Assembly (NCBI RefSeq): GCF_010731675.1
Contig: NZ_AP022584.1
Span: 5,084,001 to 5,148,000, forward strand
Reading direction: 5' to 3'
Source of the DNA: Mycobacterium marseillense
GTDB lineage: Bacteria > Actinomycetota > Actinomycetes > Mycobacteriales > Mycobacteriaceae
Length of the DNA stretch: 64,000 nt
In this document: piece after piece, positions 26,571 to 34,401 of the stretch
Layout: the number at the start of each line of letters is the position of its first letter
How positions within the stretch are numbered: the first letter of the stretch is position 1
The notes under the pieces: generated by a model
The model's input: only the letters and a program-made list of their open reading frames with translations
Databases searched by the model: none
Told to the model about the DNA's origin: nothing
Translations under genes and position numbers: made by a program

Positions 26571-28199
26571 TCAAATTGTCCGAAGGCGGCCGGTGTCGGC
26601 GCGCGGGCGCCGTTCCAGGACCCGTAGTCCCAGCGATAACAGCAGCCGAACCTCGGGGTCGGCCAGCGAGGTCGACAGCAACTTCTCGATTCGCCGCACC
26701 CGGTAGCGAACCGTGTTGGGATGCACCCGCAGCGCGTGGGCGGCCGCGGCGATATCGCCGAAGGTGTCCAGGTAGGTCCGCAGCGTTTCCGCCAGCACCG
26801 GGTCGTCTTCACCCAGCCGCACGATCCGCGGATCGATCAGGCGCTCGTCGCTGCCCACCAGGGTCACGATTTCGTCGACCAGAACGGTGGTGCGCGCCTC
26901 GGCCAGCGACGTCACCTGTCCGAACGAAATGGGATGGCGCTCAGCGCTGTCCAACACCCGGTCCACCTCGACGCGGGCCGCGGCGACCCCGGCCAGGCCC
27001 GCGACCGGCGCCGCGATGGCCGCCCGCAGCTGCACCCCCAGCTCGGCGCGCATGGCGCCGATGGTGCCGCGGGCCCAGGAGGCGACCGACCGGTTCTGGG
27101 CCTGGTGCTGAGCCTGGGGAAGCAGCACATACGTTCGTGAACCGTTCGAAGCCACCTGGGCATCGCGCCGGAAAGCGCTGGCGCTCAGCGCAATAATGCC
27201 GGCGAGCCGGGCGTGGCCGGCCGAAGTGTCGGCGATGTCCCACCCGATCAGGGCCGCGCTGGTGTCGATGGCCAGACCGAGCTCGCGGGCGATGGCGGTC
27301 GTGTCGGCGGGCTCGTCCGCCAGGCCCAGCAGTTGCTGGACCCGCCGGGCATGGGTGGACGGCCGGGCCGATAGCCGCCACATGATGCGGGCGGCCAGCA
27401 CTGCGGCGCCGCGCAACATCTCCTCCGCGTCGTCGGCCAGCGGCTGTGAGCCCTGCTGCACCCAAATGGTTCCGACGAATTCGCGCGGACGTCGGGCCTC
27501 GGTCGCGGGTTGGTGGATCCCGATGGCCAGCCGCGGACGCAGCCCTAGCTCCGGTCGCTCGTCGACACGGACCACCTCGATGCCCGAACGCAGCGCATCG
27601 AATATGCCCCATTGGCCGATCCACTCGAGATGCTCGGGCGGGCCGGCCCTGCCCAGGATGGACAGGCGGCGCAACTCGTCGGCTTCGTCGTTAGAGGCCG
27701 AATAGGCCAAGACATGCGATTGCACGTCCTCGATGCTGACCATGCCGTGGATGCGCTCGGCGAGCGACTGTGCCAGGCCGAACAAGTCGGTGCCCGAGTC
27801 GTCCATCGCATCGGTGCGGTCGCGGTGGTGTGCGAGGACGTGATTGACCAACTGGTAGAGGCGTTCCCACCGGGCGCGCGGATCGACGGCCACCACGGCC
27901 GAGCCCGCCGCGACGGCCGTGTCCACCAGTGCGGCGGAGGGCCCTTTGACGAAGATGGCCACCGGCACGCGCTCGCGCGCCTGCCTACCCATCCATCGGA
28001 TCGCCTCGTCGTCGGCGACGCCCAGCAGGAAGAAGACGTCCGCGGAGCCCGCCGCGGCCGCCAGTCCCAGGCGCACGTCGTCGGAGTCGATCAGCGCGGC
28101 CGAGCCCACCGGGAGGTCCAGCCCCCGCGGCGCGTCGGCCAGGCTGACGAGGGTCGCGTCCAGCGCGAGTAACAGCTGACCCAGCCCCACACCGGCCAT
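26571..28199 (-). CDS. pruC: Proline-responsive PucR-family transcriptional activator PruC
   Basis: The 542-aa cytoplasmic regulator corresponds to M. tuberculosis Rv1186c (PruC), reported as the activator of pruA and proline dehydrogenase. The N-terminal half resembles the purine-catabolism-regulator sensing region. A central GGDEF-like PucR region follows, and the C-terminus has the PucR HTH (AETLRTYLDTFGDIAAAAHAL, then RVHPNTVRYRVRRIEKL at residues about 480-515). It is transcribed divergently from pruA across 83 nt. A minus-strand TAAAAT 8 nt before the ATG is a near-leaderless -10 overlapping one of two TTGTCCGATT repeats, which suggests autoregulation. The cobalamin riboswitch follows 30 nt after its stop. 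Confidence 0.9.
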   Translation of the reverse strand: MAGVGLGQLLLALDATLVSLADAPRGLDLPVGSAALIDSDDVRLGLAAAAGSADVFFLLGVADDEAIRWMGRQARERVPVAIFVKGPSAALVDTAVAAGSAVVAVDPRARWERLYQLVNHVLAHHRDRTDAMDDSGTDLFGLAQSLAERIHGMVSIEDVQSHVLAYSASNDEADELRRLSILGRAGPPEHLEWIGQWGIFDALRSGIEVVRVDERPELGLRPRLAIGIHQPATEARRPREFVGTIWVQQGSQPLADDAEEMLRGAAVLAARIMWRLSARPSTHARRVQQLLGLADEPADTTAIARELGLAIDTSAALIGWDIADTSAGHARLAGIIALSASAFRRDAQVASNGSRTYVLLPQAQHQAQNRSVASWARGTIGAMRAELGVQLRAAIAAPVAGLAGVAAARVEVDRVLDSAERHPISFGQVTSLAEARTTVLVDEIVTLVGSDERLIDPRIVRLGEDDPVLAETLRTYLDTFGDIAAAAHALRVHPNTVRYRVRRIEKLLSTSLADPEVRLLLSLGLRVLERRPRADTGRLRTI

Positions 28200-28200
28200 G

Positions 28201-28242
28201 TTGTCCGATTTTACTATGACTCCAGCGATGTCTTGTCCGATT
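28201..28242. promoter_or_regulatory. Direct-repeat operator candidate for PruC
   Basis: The 10-bp word TTGTCCGATT occurs at 28201-28210 and again at 28233-28242, 32 bp apart or about three helical turns, in the pruC/pruA divergent region. The first copy overlaps the pruC -10 (TAAAAT on the minus strand at 28213-28208). The second lies just upstream of the TAACTT (28246-28251) that would be the pruA -10. The arrangement fits a PruC dimer binding both sites. Confidence 0.65.
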
Positions 28243-28282
28243 GGCTAACTTCCCCCAGGGTCGCCGCGAGGACTCTGGCGTT

Positions 28283-29914
28283 ATGGACGCCATCACCCAG
28301 GTTCCGATGCCGGCCAACGAGCCGGTCCACGACTACGCACCGCACTCCCCGGAACGCACCCGGCTGCGCGCCGAACTGGCCGCGCTGGCCGATCACCCGA
28401 TCGACCTCCCGCACGTCATCGGCGGCGACCACCGGATGGGCGAGGGCGAGCGCATCGACGTCGTCCAGCCGCACCGGCGCGCCGCCAAGCTGGGCACGCT
28501 GACCAACGCCGTGCACGCGGACGCGACGGCGGCCATCGACGCCGCGATGGCCGCGAAAAGCGGCTGGGCGGCAATGCCGTTCGACGAGCGGGCGGCGGTG
28601 TTCCTGCGCGCCGCCGACCTACTGGCCGGGCCGTGGCGGGAGAAAATCGCCGCCGCCACGATGCTCGGTCAATCCAAGTCCGCCTATCAGGCCGAGATCG
28701 ACTCCCCGTGCGAGCAGATCGACTTCTGGCGCTTCAATGTGGCGTTCGCGCAACAGATCCTGGCGCAGCAACCGATCAGCGGACCGGGCGAGTGGAACCG
28801 CAGCGAGTACCGCCCGCTCGACGGATTCGTGTACGCGATCACGCCGTTCAACTTCACCTCCATCGCCGGCAATCTGCCGACCGCGCCGGCGCTGATGGGC
28901 AACACGGTGGTCTGGAAACCCTCGATCACCCAGACGTTGTCGGCCTACTTGACCATGCAGCTGCTCGAGGCCGCGGGCCTGCCACCCGGGGTGATCAACC
29001 TGGTGGCCGGCGACGGCTTCGCGGTTTCCGATGTGGCGCTGGCCGATCGGCGGCTCGCCGGCATTCACTTCACCGGGTCGACGGCCACCTTCCAGCGGCT
29101 GTGGTATCAGGTCGGTACGAATATCGGCCACTACCACAGCTACCCGCGCCTGGTCGGCGAGACCGGCGGCAAGGATTTCGTGGTCGCACACGCCTCCGCG
29201 CGGCCGGATGTGTTGTGCACGGCCCTGATTCGCGGCGCCTTCGACTACCAGGGGCAGAAGTGCTCGGCGGCGTCGCGAGCTTTCATCCCGCAGTCGGTGT
29301 GGCGGCGCATGGGTGACACCTTTTTGGGGGAGACGGCCTCGCTGCGCTACGGCGACGTCACCGATCTTGCCAACTTCGGTGGCGCGCTGATCGACCGGCG
29401 CGCCTTCATCAAGAACGTCGACGCCATCGAGCGGGCGAAGGGCGCGCCACACGTGACCATCGCCGCCGGCGGTGAATATGACGACCGTGAAGGCTATTTC
29501 GTGCGCCCCACCGTGCTGCTGTCCGATGATCCGACCGATGAGTCGTTCGCGACCGAATACTTCGGTCCGCTGCTGTCGGTGCATGTCTATCCCGACGACG
29601 ATTACGAGAGGATCCTCGACGTCGTCGACCGCGGTTCCCGGTACGCGCTGACCGGCGCGGTCATCGCCGACGACCGGGACGCCGTACTGGCCGCCCAGCA
29701 CCGGTTGCGGTTTGCCGCCGGGAACTTCTACGTCAACGACAAGCCGACCGGCGCGGTCGTCGGGCGCCAGCCTTTTGGGGGTTCGCGCGGCTCGGGCACC
29801 AACGACAAGGCGGGATCGATGCTGAACCTGTTGCGCTGGACGTCGGCTCGCACCATCAAGGAGACGTTCGTCCCGGCAATCCGGCACACCTACCCGCACA
29901 TGGACGCCGAGTGA
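28283..29914 (+). CDS. pruA: L-glutamate gamma-semialdehyde (1-pyrroline-5-carboxylate) dehydrogenase
   Basis: This enzyme oxidises P5C/glutamate semialdehyde to glutamate with NAD+, the second step of proline breakdown. At 543 aa it has exactly the M. tuberculosis Rv1187 (RocA/PruA) length, and starts MDAITQVPMPANEPVHDYAP. The ALDH signatures are ITPFNFTSIAGN, FTGSTATFQRL (NAD-binding), LVGETGGKDFVV with the general-base Glu, and GQKCSAASRAF with the nucleophilic Cys. Start ATG 28283 has GAGGA about 10 nt upstream; a longer frame to 28241 would run into the operator. The stop overlaps the putA start (TGATG), so the two are coupled. PruC is encoded divergently. Confidence 0.96.
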   Translation: MDAITQVPMPANEPVHDYAPHSPERTRLRAELAALADHPIDLPHVIGGDHRMGEGERIDVVQPHRRAAKLGTLTNAVHADATAAIDAAMAAKSGWAAMPFDERAAVFLRAADLLAGPWREKIAAATMLGQSKSAYQAEIDSPCEQIDFWRFNVAFAQQILAQQPISGPGEWNRSEYRPLDGFVYAITPFNFTSIAGNLPTAPALMGNTVVWKPSITQTLSAYLTMQLLEAAGLPPGVINLVAGDGFAVSDVALADRRLAGIHFTGSTATFQRLWYQVGTNIGHYHSYPRLVGETGGKDFVVAHASARPDVLCTALIRGAFDYQGQKCSAASRAFIPQSVWRRMGDTFLGETASLRYGDVTDLANFGGALIDRRAFIKNVDAIERAKGAPHVTIAAGGEYDDREGYFVRPTVLLSDDPTDESFATEYFGPLLSVHVYPDDDYERILDVVDRGSRYALTGAVIADDRDAVLAAQHRLRFAAGNFYVNDKPTGAVVGRQPFGGSRGSGTNDKAGSMLNLLRWTSARTIKETFVPAIRHTYPHMDAE

Positions 29915-30879
29915 TGGCCGGACTGTTCGCGAGTGCCGTGCGCCCGGTGATCCTGGCGGCGGGGCGCGGTGACGTCGTGCGCCACGCCGCCCAGCGGTTG
30001 CCGGTGACCCGGCGCGTGGTGCGCCGCTTCGTCCCAGGGGAGACGATCGAGTCCGCGCTAAATAGTGTTGCGGCGCTTCGTTCGTCGGGTCGCTTCGTCA
30101 GCGTCGACCATCTCGGCGAGGACGTGACCGACATCGATAGCGCCGACGCGGCGGTGCAGGCCTACCTGGATCTGATCGACGGGCTGGGCCGGCTCGATGC
30201 CGGGGGTGGCGTGGTGCGGCCGCTGGAGGTCTCGGTCAAGCTGTCGGCGCTCGGACAGACGCTGGGCCGCGACGGGCACAAGATCGCGCGGGAGAACGCG
30301 TGGTCGATCTGCGACGCGGCCCGGCGCGCGGGTGTGTGGGTGACGGTGGACGCGGAGAATCACACCACCACCGAATCGACGCTGTCCATCGTGCGCGACC
30401 TGCGGGCCGAGTTCCCTTGGCTGGGCGTGGCGTTGCAGGCGTATCTGCGGCGCACGCTGGGCGACTGCACGGAATTCGCGGCGTCGGGGGTCCGGGTTCG
30501 GTTGTGCAAGGGCGCCTATGACGAGCCCGCGTCGGTGGCGTATCGAGCGGCCGCCGAGGTGACTCATTCGTATTTGGAGTGCCTTCGGGTGTTGATGGGC
30601 GGGACTGGCTATCCGATGGTGGCCTCGCACGACCCGGCGGTAATCGACGCCGTGCCCGCTATGGCCCGCGAGTCGGGGCGCGGCATGGCGGATTTCGAAT
30701 ACCAGATGCTGTATGGCATTCGCGACGGCGAGCAGCGACGCCTCGCCGGCACAGGTCACTACGTGCGCGTGTATCTGCCGTACGGCACCCAGTGGTACGG
30801 CTACTTCATGCGCCGACTCGCCGAACGACCGGCGAATTTGGCGTTCTTTTTGCGGGCCCTGACCCGACGCGGTCAGTGA
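29914..30879 (+). CDS. putA: Proline dehydrogenase
   Basis: This monofunctional FAD-dependent proline dehydrogenase (PruB, Rv1188) oxidises proline to P5C and passes electrons to the respiratory chain. The 321-aa protein has the PRODH barrel motifs VSVKLSALGQ, VDAENHTTTEST, RLCKGAYDEP, VASHDPAVI, EYQMLYGIRD and the C-terminal YVPYGTQWYGYFMRRLAERP-like segment (here RVYLPYGTQWYGYFMRRLAE) that binds substrate carboxylate through Arg pairs. The start ATG 29914 shares its A with the pruA TGA; a GTG at 29911 is equally possible. SigI, next in M. tuberculosis, is absent, and a repeat element follows instead. Confidence 0.94.
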   Translation: MAGLFASAVRPVILAAGRGDVVRHAAQRLPVTRRVVRRFVPGETIESALNSVAALRSSGRFVSVDHLGEDVTDIDSADAAVQAYLDLIDGLGRLDAGGGVVRPLEVSVKLSALGQTLGRDGHKIARENAWSICDAARRAGVWVTVDAENHTTTESTLSIVRDLRAEFPWLGVALQAYLRRTLGDCTEFAASGVRVRLCKGAYDEPASVAYRAAAEVTHSYLECLRVLMGGTGYPMVASHDPAVIDAVPAMARESGRGMADFEYQMLYGIRDGEQRRLAGTGHYVRVYLPYGTQWYGYFMRRLAERPANLAFFLRALTRRGQ

Positions 30880-30887
30880 GCCACCGC

Positions 30888-30988
30888 GTTGAGTGTTAAT
30901 CCACGGCTTTGAGTGTGCACACCGGGCGGCGACACGCCGACCACGCCCGCCCAGGATTCACCCTCGAGGCCAAGGATTCACACTCAAC
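30888..30988. repeat. Intergenic inverted-repeat cluster of GAGTGTgaATCC words
   Basis: Arm GTTGAGTGTTAATCC (30888-30902) is inverted as GGATTCACACTCAAC (30974-30988), 14 of 15 bases pairing. A second inner pair is TTGAGTGTGCAC (from about 30909) and GGATTCACCCTC (30954-30965). The cluster lies between convergent putA and the TetR gene and could serve as a transcription end. Confidence 0.6.
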
Positions 30989-30994
30989 GACCCG

Positions 30995-31603
30995 TCATTG
31001 AGCGCGGCGGGGCCGTGGCCGGTCACTGGTGAAGCCGCGCACCACGTGGGCGCGCACGAACTCGGCCGCCACGTCGGGATCGTCCATGTCCAGGGTCGAG
31101 GATGGCGTGCTGAACAGCGAAAAGAGTATGCGCGCAAACCATTCGCCGGCCGCCTCGACGTCAAGATCCTTGCGCACCTCACCGGTCAGGCGGGCGGCCG
31201 ACAGGTATGGGGAGAAGAACTCGACGCATTCACGCAGCAGCACGGCGGCGTCCTTGGTGAGCAGCAGGCTGATCGCATCCTCGTCGAAGTACTTCTCGGA
31301 GGCGATGACTCGTCGCGCCTGGGTGACGAATACCGCCGCCGCACACAGCTTGTCCTCCAGGCTGCTGCCCCGGTCCATCGCCTTGGACATCTCGCGGTAG
31401 AACCGCTCCGACGCGTGTTCGGCGCAGGCCTCGACGATCGCGGCCTTATCGGAAAAGTATTCATAAATGGTGCTGCGAGATACTCCCGCCCGCTTGGCGA
31501 TGTCGACGATGGTTGCCTTCTGCAGTCCCTGTCCGCCGAAACACGCGAACGCGGATTCCACGATGAGCTCGCGGGTGTCGGTCACCTGAGCCGTCTCAGT
31601 CAT
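30995..31603 (-). CDS. TetR/AcrR family transcriptional regulator
   Basis: The 202-aa protein has a typical TetR N-terminal HTH: residues about 12-58, IVESAFACFGGQGLQKATI, then AKRAGVSRSTIYEYFSDKAAIVEAC. The C-terminal ligand domain has no recognisable ligand motif. It is the last gene of a minus-strand operon with steroid-type MaoC, DUF35 and Ltp2 genes, so it probably regulates that operon and the divergent aldehyde dehydrogenase. A 21-bp palindrome at 34381-34401 is its best operator candidate. The ATG at 31603 overlaps the stop of a 32-residue ORF in ATGA form, which supports operon membership. It is not the KstR sequence I know from M. tuberculosis. Confidence 0.9.
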   Translation of the reverse strand: MTETAQVTDTRELIVESAFACFGGQGLQKATIVDIAKRAGVSRSTIYEYFSDKAAIVEACAEHASERFYREMSKAMDRGSSLEDKLCAAAVFVTQARRVIASEKYFDEDAISLLLTKDAAVLLRECVEFFSPYLSAARLTGEVRKDLDVEAAGEWFARILFSLFSTPSSTLDMDDPDVAAEFVRAHVVRGFTSDRPRPRRAQ

Positions 31604-31698
31604 GACGGGACCAACGCGCCTCGGGGCACCAGTCCGGCATCGGCCGATGCGAACGGAAAACTGGTGTGCTGCAGGAAGAGCCTGGGCATGATGGCCAC
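31600..31698 (-). CDS. Candidate 32-aa coupled small ORF between ltp2-like and tetR
   Basis: GTG 31698 starts two nt after the Ltp2-like stop, and the ORF ends with a TGA that overlaps the TetR ATG (ATGA). It encodes VAIMPRLFLQHTSFPFASAD followed by about 12 residues ending in LVPS; an internal ATG is at 31689. No family is recognised. The exact fit between its neighbours suggests a coupling ORF; a gene remnant is the alternative. It contains the palindrome GCATCGGCCGATGC (31637-31650), flanked by CACCAGT and ACTGGTG, which may instead be the reason for conservation. Confidence 0.35.
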   Translation of the reverse strand: MAIMPRLFLQHTSFPFASADAGLVPRGALVPS

Positions 31699-31699
31699 C

Positions 31700-32869
31700 T
31701 CACCCCGCCGGTGCGAGGATCAGCCCGCTGGTGGGCACGCCGGTTCCGGAGGTGACCAGAACGTGCTCGACGTTGTCGACCTGGTTATACGACGTGCCGC
31801 GCACCTGGCGCACTCCCTCGGTGATGCCGTTCATCCCGTGGATGTACGCCTCGCCCAGCAGGCCGCCGTTCGTGTTGATCGGAAAATCTCCGCCCAACGA
31901 CAGCCGCTCGACGGTGGCGAAGTCTTTGGCCTCGCCGCGCCCGCAGAAGCCGAGTTCTTCGAGCTGAGTGAACACGAACGGCGTGAAATGGTCGTAGATG
32001 AAGGCGGTTTGGATGTCTTGCGGTTTGAGGCCCGAATCGCGCCACAGCCTTTCGGCGACCACCCCCATCTCCGGGAGACCGGTGATGTCCTCGCGGTAGT
32101 AGCTGGTCATCATCTCGCCGTTGGCGGCGGCACCCTGCGCGGCCGCGGTGATGACGGCGGGCGGCTGCCGCAGGTCGCGGGCGCGTTCGGCGCTGGTGAT
32201 GACGAGCGCGACACCGCCGTCACTCTCCTGGCAGCAATCGAGCAACCGCAGCACCGGTTCGACGATCCAGCGCGAATTCTGATGATCTTCCAACGTAATC
32301 GGACGCTCGTAGAACCAGGCGTCGGGGTTTGCCGCCGCATGTTTGCGGTCAACCACCGCGATCCTGCCGAAGTCCTCGTTGGTGACGCCGTACGTCGACA
32401 TGTACCGCTGGGCGTGCATCGCGACCCAGGCCGCGGGAGTGAGCAGCCCGAACGGCGCGTAATGCGCCATGAACAATGGGGTTTCAGCCATGCTGCGTCC
32501 GCTGCCGCCGAACCGGAACCCGGAGCGTTCGTTGAAGGCGCGCCAGCACACCACCACGTCGGCGACGCCGGTGGCGACCGCCATCGCCGCGTGCACCACC
32601 GTGCCGGCGGCTGCGCCTCCGCCGTGGTGAACCCGGGAAAAGAAGCTCAGGTCACCGATGCCGACGTTGCGGGCGATGTCGATCTCGTCGCTGGAATCCA
32701 TGGTGAACGTGACCATGCCGTCGACGTCGCCGGGCATCAGGCCGGCGTCATCCAGCGCGGCGCTGACCGCCTCGCACGCCAATTGCAGTTCGCTGCGCCC
32801 GGATTCCTTGGAGAACTCCGTCTGACCGATCCCGGCGATCGCCGCCGCGCCCGGCAGCATCCTGCTCAT
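31700..32869 (-). CDS. Ltp2-type thiolase-fold lipid-transfer protein / aldolase subunit
   Basis: The 389-aa protein belongs to the thiolase/SCP-x family and resembles M. tuberculosis Ltp2 (Rv3540c, 386 aa), the retro-aldolase that releases propionyl-CoA in cholesterol side-chain degradation. Recognisable segments are AAIAGIGQTEFSKESGRSEL at the N-terminus, VHHGGGAAAGTVVHAAMAV in the position of the thiolase nucleophile but without a cysteine, FIYDHFTPFVFTQLEELGFC, GGDFPINTNGGLLGEAYIHG and VTSGTGVPTSGLIL. Tyrosines in TSYYRED and TSYNQVD could serve catalysis, as proposed for Ltp2. Its start overlaps the MaoC gene (ATGA), and a DUF35 protein that would be its partner is in the same operon. 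The natural substrate is uncertain. Confidence 0.87.
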   Translation of the reverse strand: MSRMLPGAAAIAGIGQTEFSKESGRSELQLACEAVSAALDDAGLMPGDVDGMVTFTMDSSDEIDIARNVGIGDLSFFSRVHHGGGAAAGTVVHAAMAVATGVADVVVCWRAFNERSGFRFGGSGRSMAETPLFMAHYAPFGLLTPAAWVAMHAQRYMSTYGVTNEDFGRIAVVDRKHAAANPDAWFYERPITLEDHQNSRWIVEPVLRLLDCCQESDGGVALVITSAERARDLRQPPAVITAAAQGAAANGEMMTSYYREDITGLPEMGVVAERLWRDSGLKPQDIQTAFIYDHFTPFVFTQLEELGFCGRGEAKDFATVERLSLGGDFPINTNGGLLGEAYIHGMNGITEGVRQVRGTSYNQVDNVEHVLVTSGTGVPTSGLILAPAG

Positions 32870-33321
32870 GAGGCGGCACCGTCGAGCAGGCTGAGCACCG
32901 CAGTGCCCGAAACGTGATCGCCCAGACTGTTGGCCCCCGCAAAGGTCACCTCGACGAAGTTCTCGCCCCCCGTGCCCTCGCTCTTACCGGTGACGCTGCC
33001 GGCGAACCGCAGTGGATCGTCCGGAAAGCACGGCACGCCCAGGCGAATCGACAGGTTCTTGACCATCGCCTCGGGCCCTGCCCAGTCGGTGAGGAACCGC
33101 ACGCAGTAACCGTTGGTGGTCAGGATGTTCATGAACAAGTTGGGTGAGCCCTGCTGCTTGGCGTAGTCACGGTCGTGGTGCACCGGCATGAAGTCACGGG
33201 TGGCGATCGCGCCGGCGACGATCATCGTTGTGGTGATCGGGATTTCGAGGGGCGTGACCTCGTCACCCACCGCGATATCCTGCCATCGCAAGGTGGTGGT
33301 GTGCTTCGTGGTGGTCGTCAT
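32866..33321 (-). CDS. MaoC-like enoyl-CoA hydratase subunit (ChsH1-like)
   Basis: The 151-aa hotdog-fold protein resembles ChsH1 (Rv3541c), one half of the heteromeric steroid enoyl-CoA hydratase. The conserved stretch ATRDFMPVHHDRDYAKQQGS holds the Asp/His dyad of (R)-hydratases, followed by NLFMNILTTNGYCVRFLTDW and GANSLGDHVSGTAVLSL. Start ATG 33321 (MTTTTKHTTTLRW) has AAGGGA upstream; the longer frame is not supported. It overlaps the ltp2-like gene by 4 nt. With the 181-aa MaoC protein upstream it can make a full hydratase pair. Substrate in steroid or other branched acyl-CoA degradation is inferred from gene order. Confidence 0.85.
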   Translation of the reverse strand: MTTTTKHTTTLRWQDIAVGDEVTPLEIPITTTMIVAGAIATRDFMPVHHDRDYAKQQGSPNLFMNILTTNGYCVRFLTDWAGPEAMVKNLSIRLGVPCFPDDPLRFAGSVTGKSEGTGGENFVEVTFAGANSLGDHVSGTAVLSLLDGAAS

Positions 33322-33395
33322 GCCTGTCCCTTCGAGGAGATTGCGCCAAGGTCGGCCGGTGGCGCCGAAGCCGGACCGCGAAAGTTGATATCCAT
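33318..33395 (-). CDS. Candidate 25-aa coupled small ORF before the ChsH1-like gene
   Basis: ATG 33395 lies 8 nt after the DUF35 stop, and the TGA at 33320-33318 overlaps the MaoC ATG in ATGA form. It reads MDINFRGPASAPPADLG and continues for 8 residues. The upstream GGTGCGGG is a weak ribosome binding site. I recognise no family. It may couple translation across an 82-nt gap that would otherwise separate the operon genes, or be a chance frame. Confidence 0.3.
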   Translation of the reverse strand: MDINFRGPASAPPADLGAISSKGQA

Positions 33396-33403
33396 GCCCG
33401 CAC

Positions 33404-33802
33404 CTAGCCGCGGCGCCGGAATTGGTGCAGCACCAGGCCGTCATCGAATGTCTGGTAGTAGACCTCGACGGCCAATCCGGCTGTCACGTCGGCGGGATCG
33501 ATGCCGGTCAGGTTGGATACCAGCCGTACTCCTTCCTCAAGTTCCACCAGCGCGACGACGTAGGGATAGTCGAAGAACGGAAACTTGGGCTCGTGTGGCA
33601 TCACGTAGCTGTACACCGTGCCGAGGCCGGATGACGCGATCGCGTCCCACTCAAGCGAACGGCAGTGCGGGCACATCGGGCGGGGCGGGTGGCGCAGCTG
33701 CCCGCAGCCGGCGCAACGCTGAATCAGGAGTTTGTTCTCCCGCAATCCATTCCAGAAGAACTCGGTGTCGCCGGTGATCGCCGGCGCCAGACGGGCGGCC
33801 AT
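33404..33802 (-). CDS. DUF35 OB-fold zinc-ribbon protein (ChsH2 C-terminal-like)
   Basis: The 132-aa protein shows the DUF35 layout: an N-terminal helical part (FFWNGLRENKLLIQRC), a rubredoxin-like zinc ribbon with CAGCGQLRHPPRPMCPHC, then an OB-fold (VYSYVMPHEP, VVALVELEEGVRLVSNL). In M. tuberculosis the equivalent domain is the C-terminal half of ChsH2 and activates Ltp2; here it is a separate gene. Start ATG 33802 overlaps the stop of the upstream MaoC gene by one base (TGATG). Partnership with the Ltp2-like thiolase in the same operon is strongly suggested by the family. Confidence 0.88.
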   Translation of the reverse strand: MAARLAPAITGDTEFFWNGLRENKLLIQRCAGCGQLRHPPRPMCPHCRSLEWDAIASSGLGTVYSYVMPHEPKFPFFDYPYVVALVELEEGVRLVSNLTGIDPADVTAGLAVEVYYQTFDDGLVLHQFRRRG

Positions 33803-34347
33803 CAGTTTGCCGGCCTGAATCGCAGCACCCGGAATCGCTGCCGCCCCAACACTTCGCCGTTCTGGTCCGTGTAAGTAGTCAGCCACGTCAGAAAGAAGCC
33901 GGTGCCCAGTGCCGTCTTCTTCTCGTCGGAGACCGCTTCGTAGACCGTCGTCGCGCTGATCTCATCGCCCAGCCGCGGGTAACGCTCGATCTCGAACTCC
34001 GAATTGGTCGCCACCGTGCTGGTGTAGCCGGCCTCATCGAGGAATTCCGTTGGGTTGCTTTTGATCTCGATAGGCGCCCCACCCCGATCGCCGATTCCCT
34101 CCAGTATCGGCGACGGCATCGTCCACGTCTGTAGCATCACCGGCGGGGACACGATGCCACCGAACCGCGACGAGTCCGCGAACTCCGGGTCGAGATATAC
34201 CGGGTTCATGTCGGCCATCGCGTACGCCCAGTGCCGGATCATCGGCTGGTTCACCGGGTCCGGTGCCAGCGAGGGCTTTCCGGTGCCACCGGTCGGCTGT
34301 CCGACGAGGGCCTGCACCTTGGCGCTGACGGTTTCTGGGTCGGTCAC
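33802..34347 (-). CDS. MaoC/FAS1-dehydratase-domain protein (ChsH2 N-terminal-like)
   Basis: This 181-aa hotdog protein resembles the N-terminal MaoC-like half of ChsH2. It contains IRHWAYAMADMNPVYLDPEF, SPPVMLQTWTM, YPRLGDEISATTVYEA and TGFFLTWLTTYTDQNGEVLG. It is the first gene of the minus-strand operon, translated from GTG 34347 with GAGAGGGG upstream. With the ChsH1-like 151-aa protein it would form an alpha2beta2-type hydratase that feeds the DUF35-Ltp2 aldolase. The divergent aldehyde dehydrogenase could then oxidise an aldehyde product. The split into separate MaoC and DUF35 genes differs from M. tuberculosis. Confidence 0.85.
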   Translation of the reverse strand: MTDPETVSAKVQALVGQPTGGTGKPSLAPDPVNQPMIRHWAYAMADMNPVYLDPEFADSSRFGGIVSPPVMLQTWTMPSPILEGIGDRGGAPIEIKSNPTEFLDEAGYTSTVATNSEFEIERYPRLGDEISATTVYEAVSDEKKTALGTGFFLTWLTTYTDQNGEVLGRQRFRVLRFRPAN

Positions 34348-34380
34348 GTAGCAAGCCCCTCTCGCAGGACACCTTGATCC

Positions 34381-34401
34381 GACAGATTGACGCGATCTGT
34401 C
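34381..34401. promoter_or_regulatory. 21-bp palindromic operator candidate, GACAGAT-N7-ATCTGTC
   Basis: Perfect 7-bp arms GACAGAT (34381-34387) and ATCTGTC (34395-34401) are separated by TGACGCG. The site lies in the 198-nt region between the divergent MaoC operon and aldehyde dehydrogenase. Size and symmetry suit a TetR-family dimer, and the TetR encoded at the operon end is the obvious candidate. Confidence 0.65.
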
